Shown in pieces: positions 25,141 through 31,958 of a stretch of DNA of 35,077 nt; position 1 is the stretch's first letter; every line of letters begins with the position of its first letter. The stretch spans positions 56,309 to 91,385 of the forward strand of contig CAJURZ010000006.1 of assembly GCA_910588905.1 (NCBI GenBank). The letters are read 5' to 3'. The position numbers and the translations under genes were made by a program. The notes below the pieces were generated by a model that saw only the letters and a program-made list of their open reading frames with translations, was not told the origin of the DNA and made no database searches. The DNA comes from an uncultured Eggerthellaceae bacterium (lineage in GTDB: Bacteria; Actinomycetota; Coriobacteriia; Coriobacteriales; Eggerthellaceae).

Positions 25141-26562
25141 ATGCCTGATAACGCTTCTGATAGGTCGGCTCGGTCCACCGGAGTCTCTGCGGAGAAGCGC
25201 GCTCAGCTACCCGCGGATGTTGAGGCGGAGAAATCCGTTCTGGCCGCTTGTATGCTGAGCCCGGATGTCTGCGACGAGGTCATCATCTCCCTTAAGCCCG
25301 AGAACTTCTTCCGCCCTGCCCATCGCACCATCTTCGATGCCATCAGCGAGATGGTCCGTGAAGGATTGAATCCGGATGTCATCTCCTTGGCGGACAAGCT
25401 CTCTGTGAAGGGGGCGCTGGAGACCATCGGCGGGCGCATCTATCTGACGGACCTGAATGCCAACACCTTCGCCCTCACGAACTGGCGCAAGCATACTGAC
25501 ATCGTCAAGCGCACGGCTATCCAGCGGGAGCTCATCCGAGCGGCTGCTGAGATCAACGCCCTGGCCTATGATGCGCCGGAGGATCTCAACGAAGTAGTAG
25601 ATGAGGCCGAGCAGACGCTCTTCAATGTGACGGAGAAGCGCGTCTCCAGTTCGTTCCAATCCATGAACACGCTGGTCACAGAGGCTTTTTCCGAACTGGA
25701 GAAGATCTCTCAGCAGCAAGATAAGATGATCGGCGTGCCTACCGGATTCAAGGATGCGGATGACCTGTTCCATGGCTTCCGTCCTGGGGATCTGGTGATC
25801 CTCGCAGCCCGCCCAGGTGTGGGCAAGACGGCCTTCGCGCTGAATCTGGCAGTGAATGCGGCTAAGAGCGGCACGGCCGTGGCCTTCTTCTCCTTGGAGA
25901 TGAGCGCCAGCCAGCTCACCCAACGTATCCTCTGCGCAGAAGCCCTCGTATCCCTTAACAACGTGCGCTCCGGCAACGTGAAGAAGGGGGACTGGGGAGC
26001 CATCGTCGACGCGTCGAACCGGCTCTCTCAGATAGAGATGTACATCGATGACACCCCGGGCCTCTCTATCATGGAGGCTCGTGCGAAGGCCCGTCGAGAG
26101 CTACGGCATGTGGTGGGAACGAGCAAGAAGGGCCTCATCGTGGTGGACTACCTGCAGCTCATGCAGCCGCCTACGGTACGCCGGGACGGCAACCGTGCCG
26201 TTGAGGTGGGCGAGATATCCCGTGGCCTCAAGGTACTGGCAAAGGAGATGGGGATGCCCGTCATCGCTTTGTCCCAGCTGAACCGTGCGGTGGAGCTTCG
26301 TGGGAAGAAGAAGCGCCCCATGTTGGCCGACCTGCGTGAATCCGGCTCTATCGAGCAGGACGCTGATATCGTCATGTTCATCGACCGCTCCATGAACGAG
26401 GAAGAGGCCGAGAGCAGTGACCGCCCTGACTTGAACCAAGCAGAACTCCAGGTGGCGAAGCATCGTAACGGTCCCACTCGGGATATCATGCTGTCCTTCA
26501 GCCCCGAATTCACCAAGTTCGGAGACTGGGTGGACAATTCCTACGCAGGGGATTATGTCTGA
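25141..26562 (+). CDS. dnaB: Replicative DNA helicase DnaB
   Basis: A 473-aa hexameric fork helicase. The N-terminal domain (about 20-125, LPADVEAEKSVLAACML) is followed by the RecA-like domain. Walker A is ARPGVGKTA (223-231), Walker B GLIVVDYLQLM, and the conserved PVIALSQLNRAVELR and SGSIEQDADIVMF blocks are intact, with no intein. It lies 67 bp after rplI. Its stop shares a base with the next start, so the downstream membrane protein is translationally coupled. Confidence 0.97.
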   Translation: MPDNASDRSARSTGVSAEKRAQLPADVEAEKSVLAACMLSPDVCDEVIISLKPENFFRPAHRTIFDAISEMVREGLNPDVISLADKLSVKGALETIGGRIYLTDLNANTFALTNWRKHTDIVKRTAIQRELIRAAAEINALAYDAPEDLNEVVDEAEQTLFNVTEKRVSSSFQSMNTLVTEAFSELEKISQQQDKMIGVPTGFKDADDLFHGFRPGDLVILAARPGVGKTAFALNLAVNAAKSGTAVAFFSLEMSASQLTQRILCAEALVSLNNVRSGNVKKGDWGAIVDASNRLSQIEMYIDDTPGLSIMEARAKARRELRHVVGTSKKGLIVVDYLQLMQPPTVRRDGNRAVEVGEISRGLKVLAKEMGMPVIALSQLNRAVELRGKKKRPMLADLRESGSIEQDADIVMFIDRSMNEEEAESSDRPDLNQAELQVAKHRNGPTRDIMLSFSPEFTKFGDWVDNSYAGDYV

Positions 26563-26915
26563 TGAAAGATGAGCGCGAAGCAGCGGCCCAGGAAGAGTCT
26601 CAGCAGGCGTTGAAGGCTACAGCCGCTGAGCTGGTCCGTGACCGCCAACTGACAGAGCGCGAAGAATCCCTGATGCTGGCCTTGGCCAAGCAGATAGGGC
26701 TGGATTCCCGCATCCGCGTTCATTATTACGTGAAGATCGGCGTGTCGGTCTTCCTCTGCGCGCTGCTGCTCTTGATCGGCGTGCCCGTCTTCATGGAAAG
26801 CCGCGTGACCGGCAGCTTGGCCTATACGGCTTTGGGCGTCGTGCTCGTAGGCTTCGGCCTGTTGCTGGCCGTGGCGGCGGTGGTCCTGCTGTTCCGCCCT
26901 CCGTTCAAGAAGTAG
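26562..26915 (+). CDS. Small two-span membrane protein of unknown function
   Basis: A 117-aa protein. The N-terminal half is soluble and charged (EREAAAQEESQQALKATAAE), and two adjacent hydrophobic segments (about 57-76 and 86-111) follow, ending in a basic tail RPPFKK. The ATG overlaps the dnaB stop (TGATG). I do not recognise the family. Position suggests a lineage-specific passenger of the replication operon; a role with DnaB is not implied by anything in the sequence. Confidence 0.8.
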   Translation: MKDEREAAAQEESQQALKATAAELVRDRQLTEREESLMLALAKQIGLDSRIRVHYYVKIGVSVFLCALLLLIGVPVFMESRVTGSLAYTALGVVLVGFGLLLAVAAVVLLFRPPFKK

Positions 26916-26951
26916 GTCTCCTCCGAACGTTGTGTGGCCGCCGCTTCATGC

Positions 26952-26966
26952 CTGCGCATATATAAT
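26952..26966 (+). promoter_or_regulatory. Promoter -10 of purA
   Basis: TATAAT (26961-26966) with a preceding TGCGCA context lies 36 bp before purA. No clear -35 box is seen, so it may be an extended -10 promoter. Confidence 0.5.
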
Positions 26967-27001
26967 GGTCCGCAGGTAAGGCTACCCGGAAAGGCGGAGA
27001 C

Positions 27002-28312
27002 ATGCCATCAACGGTTCTCGTCGGCACCCAATGGGGCGACGAAGGCAAGGGCAAGATCACAGACCTGATCGCTTCGGATTACGACTTCGTCGTGCGCTAT
27101 CAGGGCGGCAACAACGCCGGTCATACGGTCATCCATGGAGATACGAAGCTGGCACTGCACCTGATGCCTTCAGGAGTCATGTATGAGGGAGCGGTTCCCG
27201 TCATCGGTAATGGCGTGGTGGTGGATCCGGGCGTGCTGGTGAAGGAGATGGCGCTCCTTGAGGCCGAAGGCATCTCATGCGAACGCCTCAAGATATCCTG
27301 CGATGCCAACGTCATCATGCCCTATCACAAAGTGCTGGATGGTGCGGAAGAGAAGCGTCTGGGGGATAACCAGATAGGCACCACGAAGCGCGGGATCGGG
27401 CCTTGCTATCAAGACAAGGTGGCCCGGCGCGGCATCCGCATCCAGGATCTGATGGATGAGAAGATATTCCGCCTCAAAGTGGAAACAGCGCTGTCCCAGA
27501 AGAACCCTATCCTGAGCAAGATCTACGGGCTGCAAACCTACACGGTGGAAGAGATCTGCGACGAGTACCTTCCCTATGCGCGCATCCTCAAGCAATACAT
27601 GGATGAGACCACCCAGCTGTTGAACGATGCCCTGCGGGCGGGTAAGAACATCCTCTTCGAGGGTGCTCAGGGCACTATGCTCGACATCGATCACGGCACC
27701 TATCCCTACGTGACCTCCTCCAGCTGCTGCGCTGGTGGTGCTTGCACCGGTTCAGGCGTGGGCCCCTCGGCCATTGATAAGGTGCTGGGCATCTGCAAGG
27801 CCTACGTCACCCGGGTGGGCGAAGGCCCTTTCCCCACTGAGCTCACCTTCGCCGAAGATGGCGGTACCGGTCAAGACGCCGAAGACGGTGCGCTCCTTTG
27901 CGAAGCGGGACACGAATTCGGCGTGACCACTGGTCGGCGCCGCCGCTGCGGTTGGTTCGACGCGGTCATCGCCCGCTATGCCGCCGAGGTCAATGGTCTC
28001 ACTGATATAGCTCTCACCAAGCTGGACGTGCTCTCTGAATTCGACACCATCAAGGTGTGCGTTGCCTATGAGTGCGAAGGCAAGCGCTACGATTACTTCC
28101 CTCAGCAGCAATCCGTTCTCTTTCATTCGAAGCCGGTCTACGAAGAGCTGCCCGGTTGGAAGGGCCAAGACATCTCGGGCTGCCGCTCCTACGAGGAGCT
28201 GCCTGAGAACACACGTGCCTACATCGAGTACCTGGAGAAGCTATCCGGGGTGCCCATGAGCATCATCTCAGTGGGGGCCGATCGCGATCAAACCATCTTG
28301 CGCGGGTTCTAG
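27002..28312 (+). CDS. purA: Adenylosuccinate synthetase
   Basis: A 436-aa enzyme that joins IMP and aspartate with GTP to make adenylosuccinate in AMP synthesis. The GDEGKGK loop (12-18) with catalytic Asp13, the NNAGHTV segment (His near residue 41) and the GTTKRGIGPCYQDK block are all present. Length is normal. AAAGGCGGAG precedes the ATG. It is followed by another purine gene, purD, with its own -10 box. Confidence 0.97.
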   Translation: MPSTVLVGTQWGDEGKGKITDLIASDYDFVVRYQGGNNAGHTVIHGDTKLALHLMPSGVMYEGAVPVIGNGVVVDPGVLVKEMALLEAEGISCERLKISCDANVIMPYHKVLDGAEEKRLGDNQIGTTKRGIGPCYQDKVARRGIRIQDLMDEKIFRLKVETALSQKNPILSKIYGLQTYTVEEICDEYLPYARILKQYMDETTQLLNDALRAGKNILFEGAQGTMLDIDHGTYPYVTSSSCCAGGACTGSGVGPSAIDKVLGICKAYVTRVGEGPFPTELTFAEDGGTGQDAEDGALLCEAGHEFGVTTGRRRRCGWFDAVIARYAAEVNGLTDIALTKLDVLSEFDTIKVCVAYECEGKRYDYFPQQQSVLFHSKPVYEELPGWKGQDISGCRSYEELPENTRAYIEYLEKLSGVPMSIISVGADRDQTILRGF

Positions 28313-28328
28313 TCCCGTAGCCGCTGTT

Positions 28329-28334
28329 TATAAT
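28329..28334 (+). promoter_or_regulatory. Promoter -10 of purD
   Basis: TATAAT lies 33 bp before the purD start, in the 55-bp gap after purA. A -35 box is not obvious. Confidence 0.45.
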
Positions 28335-28367
28335 GGGCCGACATCATCTCTCACGGAAGGACCTCCC

Positions 28368-29660
28368 ATGAAGATCCTCGTTCTTGGTAGTGGTGGTCGT
28401 GAACACGCCATCGCTTGGGCTCTGGCGCAGTCACCTCGTACGGATGCGCTCATCGTAGCTCCTGGTAATGGCGGCACGGATGGCATCTCCCTGGCTGCGG
28501 GAGGCTCATCTCAGAACGCGAAGCTGGATCCGCTGGATCCGGAGGAGGTCCTGGGCTTCGCTCAAGACAACGGCATCGAGCTGGTGGTCATCGGTGCCGA
28601 GGCTCCGCTGGTGGCGGGCGTGGCAGACACCTTGCGTGCAGCTGGTCTCAAGGTCTATGGCCCCAATGCGGCGGAAGCCCAGCTGGAGGGTTCGAAGGAC
28701 TATGCCAAGCGCTTCATGGATGAAAACCAGATTCCCACGGCAGCCTACGCCACATTCACCGATGCCGACAGCGCACTGGCCTACGTGAATGAGCAGGGCG
28801 CACCCATCGTCATCAAGGCAGATGGTTTGGCTGCGGGCAAAGGCGTGGTAGTGGCTGAGACCTTGGCAGCTGCTGAAGAGGCAGTCCGGGCATGCTTCGA
28901 CGGCGCTTTCGGCGAAGCTGGCGCGAAGGTGGTCATCGAAGAGTGCATGCGCGGCCCTGAGTGCTCCATGCTCTCCTTCGTCACCGGCGGCAAGAGCTTC
29001 CCCATGGCGCCCTCTCAAGATCATAAGCGCGCTTTCGACGGGGACATGGGCCCGAACACCGGCGGCATGGGCGTCTACTCCCCGGTGCCCATCGTGACCG
29101 ACGACGAGATGCGTCAGATGGTCGCCATCATGGAAGAGGCAGCGGCCGCGGTGCCCGAATACCGGGGCACCCTCTACGGCGGCTTCATGCTCACCGCAGC
29201 TGGCCCGAAGATCGTAGAGTTCAATGTGCGCTTCGGTGACCCGGAGACCCAGGTGGTCCTCCCTCGCCTCGAATCTGACCTGGTAGATGTCATGGAGGCC
29301 GTGGCCGATGGCCGCGCTGACGACATCCATATGCAGTGGTCCGATCAGTGGGCTGTCTGCGTGGTGCTGGCCAGCGAAGGTTACCCGGGATCCTACGAGA
29401 AGGGCAATGTCATCCTTGGCGTGGATGATGCCGAAGCCATGGAGGGCATCACGGTCTTCCATGCAGGCACTGCTCGCAATGAGGATGGCGAACTGGTCAC
29501 CGCAGGCGGCCGCGTGCTCAACGTGGTGGCTGTGGCTGATAGCTTCGAAGAGGCGCGTAACCGGGCTTATGAGGCGTGTGATGTCATCCAGTTCGAAGGC
29601 AAGCAGCTTCGCCGGGACATCGGCCTCAAGGCTCTCATCGGCCGCTCTTCCTGGGAGTAA
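28368..29660 (+). CDS. purD: Phosphoribosylamine-glycine ligase (GAR synthetase)
   Basis: A 430-aa ATP-grasp enzyme for the second step of purine synthesis. The N-domain starts MKILVLGSGGREHAIAWAL; the ATP-grasp part holds APIVIKADGLAAGKGVVVA; the signature SQDHKRAFDGDMGPNTGGMG and the FNVRFGDPETQ metal site are intact. Length is normal for the monofunctional protein. A strong ACGGAAGGACC precedes the ATG. Confidence 0.97.
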   Translation: MKILVLGSGGREHAIAWALAQSPRTDALIVAPGNGGTDGISLAAGGSSQNAKLDPLDPEEVLGFAQDNGIELVVIGAEAPLVAGVADTLRAAGLKVYGPNAAEAQLEGSKDYAKRFMDENQIPTAAYATFTDADSALAYVNEQGAPIVIKADGLAAGKGVVVAETLAAAEEAVRACFDGAFGEAGAKVVIEECMRGPECSMLSFVTGGKSFPMAPSQDHKRAFDGDMGPNTGGMGVYSPVPIVTDDEMRQMVAIMEEAAAAVPEYRGTLYGGFMLTAAGPKIVEFNVRFGDPETQVVLPRLESDLVDVMEAVADGRADDIHMQWSDQWAVCVVLASEGYPGSYEKGNVILGVDDAEAMEGITVFHAGTARNEDGELVTAGGRVLNVVAVADSFEEARNRAYEACDVIQFEGKQLRRDIGLKALIGRSSWE

Positions 29661-29696
29661 GCTAAGGCGCTCTGACGCTGCAGTCGGGATAACCTT

Positions 29697-29897
29697 CCCT
29701 CCCCGTAAGGGGCGTTCGGCCTTAGGCTTCATGGGTGTCAAGGCACGCTTCGCTCATAGGCCTTGACATCCATGGTTCACGGCTTACTACGATGGTAAGC
29801 CGTGAATCGGACAGGCGAAACCCATGATGATGTATATCATGGGTTTCTGGTCCTCAGAATCGGCCTCAACCCCTCACGGGGGAGGGCCGTCTTCGCG
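29697..29897. repeat. Mosaic stem-loop repeat, copy 2, with a 78-bp inserted double hairpin
   Basis: The element at 7506-7628 recurs here, including the 12-bp stem GAAACCCATGAT/ATCATGGGTTTC (29817-29828, 29836-29847). Between GGCTTC and GGACAGG lies an extra 78 bp (29731-29808). The insert consists of two hairpins: ATGGGTGTCAAGGC with GCCTTGACATCCAT (29731-29744, 29760-29773, one G-T pair), and TTCACGGCTTAC with GTAAGCCGTGAA (29776-29787, 29795-29806). Another small stem, ACTCGCA-TGA-TGCGAGT, follows after the element. It fills the convergent purD/rpoN gap, which holds no gene. Confidence 0.85.
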
Positions 29898-29950
29898 CAA
29901 CGCATACTCGCATGATGCGAGTTCCGTAGTAGATGCAGGCCAGGTTGTCA

Positions 29951-29980
29951 CGTAGGGGGCGAACGTGTTCGCCCCCTACG
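29951..29980 (-). terminator. Inverted repeat at the 3' end of rpoN
   Basis: CGTAGGGGGCGAAC-GT-GTTCGCCCCCTACG is a perfect 14-bp inverted repeat 9 bp past the rpoN stop. It is the longest-armed member of the covarying family and probably ends the rpoN transcript, although no T-run follows. Confidence 0.6.
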
Positions 29981-29988
29981 CCGCACCG

Positions 29989-31371
29989 TTAATATTCCCG
30001 GCGTTTGGAACGGGACAGGATCCCCAAAGCGGTGCGGTACTTATTGACGGTGCGTCGGGAAACGCTCATGCCGCGCTCCTCTAGGGCATCTACGATCTGG
30101 GCATCACTCACTGGGTGTGCCTTGTCTTCCGCATCTACGATCTGTTGTATGGCTTGCTTCACCGCTACGGCAGAAGCGTCCTCTCCGCTTGCGTTGCTGG
30201 CTGCTCCTACCCCGGAGGTGAAGAACCCGCGTAGCGGCAGCGTGCCCCGGGGTGTTTCCAGAAAAGCGTGCTGGGCGATGCGGCTCACAGTGGCCTCGCT
30301 CACCTCAGCCTTCGTAGCCACTTCGAGCATGGTGAGCGGGCGCATGCCAGCGGGCCCTTCGCTGAAGAAAGCGGCTTGAGCATCTACCACTGTTGCGCTT
30401 ACGGCAATGAGCGAAGCGCGTCTCAGATCCACGGCACGGATGACCCCCTCGGCGCCATGGAGGAGCGCCATCATGCGCTGGGCAGATGTCTTATCCATGG
30501 CGCGAGGGTCTATGGCGTCCACCAGGGCTTGGTCGATGATCACCTGGGGGAATGCACCTTCCTTCACGCGTACCTTCCAGCGGCCGTGTCGCTGGAACAC
30601 TTCGACTTCCGGCAGGATGGACCGACGTAGACCATCGGCCATATTGGCCGGGTTGGGATCCAGTTTTCGCAGGCGTTCGAAGATCTCCTTGACCTCAGCC
30701 ACGGGAACATGCAGCTCTCCAGCAATGCGAGCGAAGCGCCCATCAGCCAACTCTTCTAGGCGTGTGCCTATGATGTGACGCGCAAGAGGATCGGCATCTC
30801 CGACAGCTTCCAGTTGGGCGATGAGGCGCTCAGGCAGGTTGCGGGCTCCGATGCCAGCGGGAACGCATTCGGTCTGCAGCTTCTTGAGCACCCATTCCAC
30901 ATGGTCTTGGGTCACGGAGAGCCCGGTAGCCAAGGTGGCCGTATCGATGAAGAGGTACCCCCGCTCATCCAGCCCAGAGATCAGATGATGGGCTATTTTG
31001 AGGTCGATATCTCGGTGCAGTTCCAAGCAAAGCTGCTCATAGAGGCTCTGCTCGAGGGACCGTGCCTGTTGGGGCATGGTATCAAGGAGCTCATCAGGGC
31101 TCTGAGGCGCTTCTCGAAAGTCGAAGGATGCAGAGGGGTCGGGAACCGTTTCGGAGGGTCGCTGGCGAAGGGAAGCTTCATCGAAGGCAGCCTCTCTGGG
31201 CTTTTCGGTCTCTTCTTCTTCGGCGAAGGAGAGGAACGGATTCTCGGAGATGGCACCCGCCAAGAACCCTTGCAGCTCTAAGGAAGACATGGCCATGATC
31301 TGAATGCCCAGCTTGAGAGCGGGGGTGATATGAAGATGTTGAGACGAGCTAACGTCTATGCCAAGATTCAT
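29989..31371 (-). CDS. rpoN: RNA polymerase sigma-54 factor
   Basis: A 460-aa sigma-54 factor. Region I is seen in the first 50 residues (LHITPALKLGIQIM, MSSLELQGFL, ENPFLSF), an acidic region II follows (about 52-100), and then the core-binding and DNA-binding domains. The RpoN box near the C-terminus reads SRRTVNKYR (438-446), close to the usual ARRTVAKYR. Sigma-54 reads -24/-12 promoters and needs an ATP-driven activator, which is encoded next to it in divergent orientation. Its presence is notable because sigma-54 is generally regarded as rare in actinobacteria. AGGGGCTG precedes the ATG. Confidence 0.95.
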   Translation of the reverse strand: MNLGIDVSSSQHLHITPALKLGIQIMAMSSLELQGFLAGAISENPFLSFAEEEETEKPREAAFDEASLRQRPSETVPDPSASFDFREAPQSPDELLDTMPQQARSLEQSLYEQLCLELHRDIDLKIAHHLISGLDERGYLFIDTATLATGLSVTQDHVEWVLKKLQTECVPAGIGARNLPERLIAQLEAVGDADPLARHIIGTRLEELADGRFARIAGELHVPVAEVKEIFERLRKLDPNPANMADGLRRSILPEVEVFQRHGRWKVRVKEGAFPQVIIDQALVDAIDPRAMDKTSAQRMMALLHGAEGVIRAVDLRRASLIAVSATVVDAQAAFFSEGPAGMRPLTMLEVATKAEVSEATVSRIAQHAFLETPRGTLPLRGFFTSGVGAASNASGEDASAVAVKQAIQQIVDAEDKAHPVSDAQIVDALEERGMSVSRRTVNKYRTALGILSRSKRREY

Positions 31372-31465
31372 CAGCCCCTATTCCCCCTTTACGCCAACGG
31401 AGAGCTCATCGGCGAGGAGCAAGCTTACGCGAAGGGACCTATCAAAGGGAGCTGCCTTACGGGGC

Positions 31466-31524
31466 TGTCTCATTTTTGAATCGGCCGTCTCAAAATGTGA
31501 CAAGGCAAGAGGCATAATGAGACG
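31466..31524. promoter_or_regulatory. Candidate enhancer sites of the sigma-54 activator (upstream of its own promoter)
   Basis: Three copies of one word are seen: TGTCTCA (31466-31472), CGTCTCA (31486-31492, exactly 20 bp on) and TGAGACG (31518-31524). They lie about 100-155 bp upstream of the -24 box at 31621. The 12 bases CGTCTCAAAATG (31486-31497) are the exact reverse complement of 34160-34171 in the second regulated promoter. Confidence 0.65.
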
Positions 31525-31620
31525 AGGTCTGCCGCCTTCGACACCGCACAAAGGCTGATGGAGCGCAGGGACAGGCCCTCTGTTCAAGGGCTCATATCCT
31601 TTTATCATCGCCCATCATTC

Positions 31621-31636
31621 TGGCATGGTTCTTGCA
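31621..31636 (+). promoter_or_regulatory. Sigma-54 (-24/-12) promoter of the activator gene
   Basis: TGGCATGGTTCTTGCA carries GG and GC at the required 10-bp spacing and matches the consensus TGGCACG-N4-TTGCA at all but one position. Transcription would start near 31647, leaving a leader of about 310 nt before the activator. Confidence 0.8.
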
Positions 31637-31646
31637 TATCGAAGGG

Positions 31647-31958
31647 GTGAACGGCAAAGCCCCTAGATTCTTTGCCTGCCATACTAAGGGATCTGATCGT
31701 GCATCTGCAGGTGCCTGCTGGTTCACTGAGATCTTGATCCCGCCCCCTAAGGAGCCGGGTAGCTTGTCCGCACAGCAAGCCAGCCTGCAGGTGACAGTGC
31801 TTTCCCACCTGCAGGCGCGGCCGGCTTCGAAGGCGACAGAGGCTTCGAAGCCTAAAGAAAGTCGTTGGATTCGGTCGGGGAATCGCTAGAATCAACGGCT
31901 TAAAGATTCGCTGGCAACGCCTGCTTCGAACGGGGGGACCAAGGAGGGAGCAGACACG
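31647..31958 (+). other. Long structured 5' leader of the activator mRNA
   Basis: This gap holds three strong stems: GGCAAAG/CTTTGCC (31660-31677 area), GCCTGCAGGTG/CACCTGCAGGC (perfect 11 bp, about 31790-31823) and GGCTTCGAAG/CTTCGAAGCC (about 31828-31857). I cannot assign it to a known riboswitch class. It may be a regulatory leader, or simply structured DNA. Confidence 0.45.

Noticed and set aside
31632..31889. 85-aa frame (TTG start) downstream of the activator's sigma-54 promoter
   Set aside because: It begins inside the -12 box, upstream of the predicted transcript start, has no Shine-Dalgarno and low-complexity content; the stretch looks like a structured leader.
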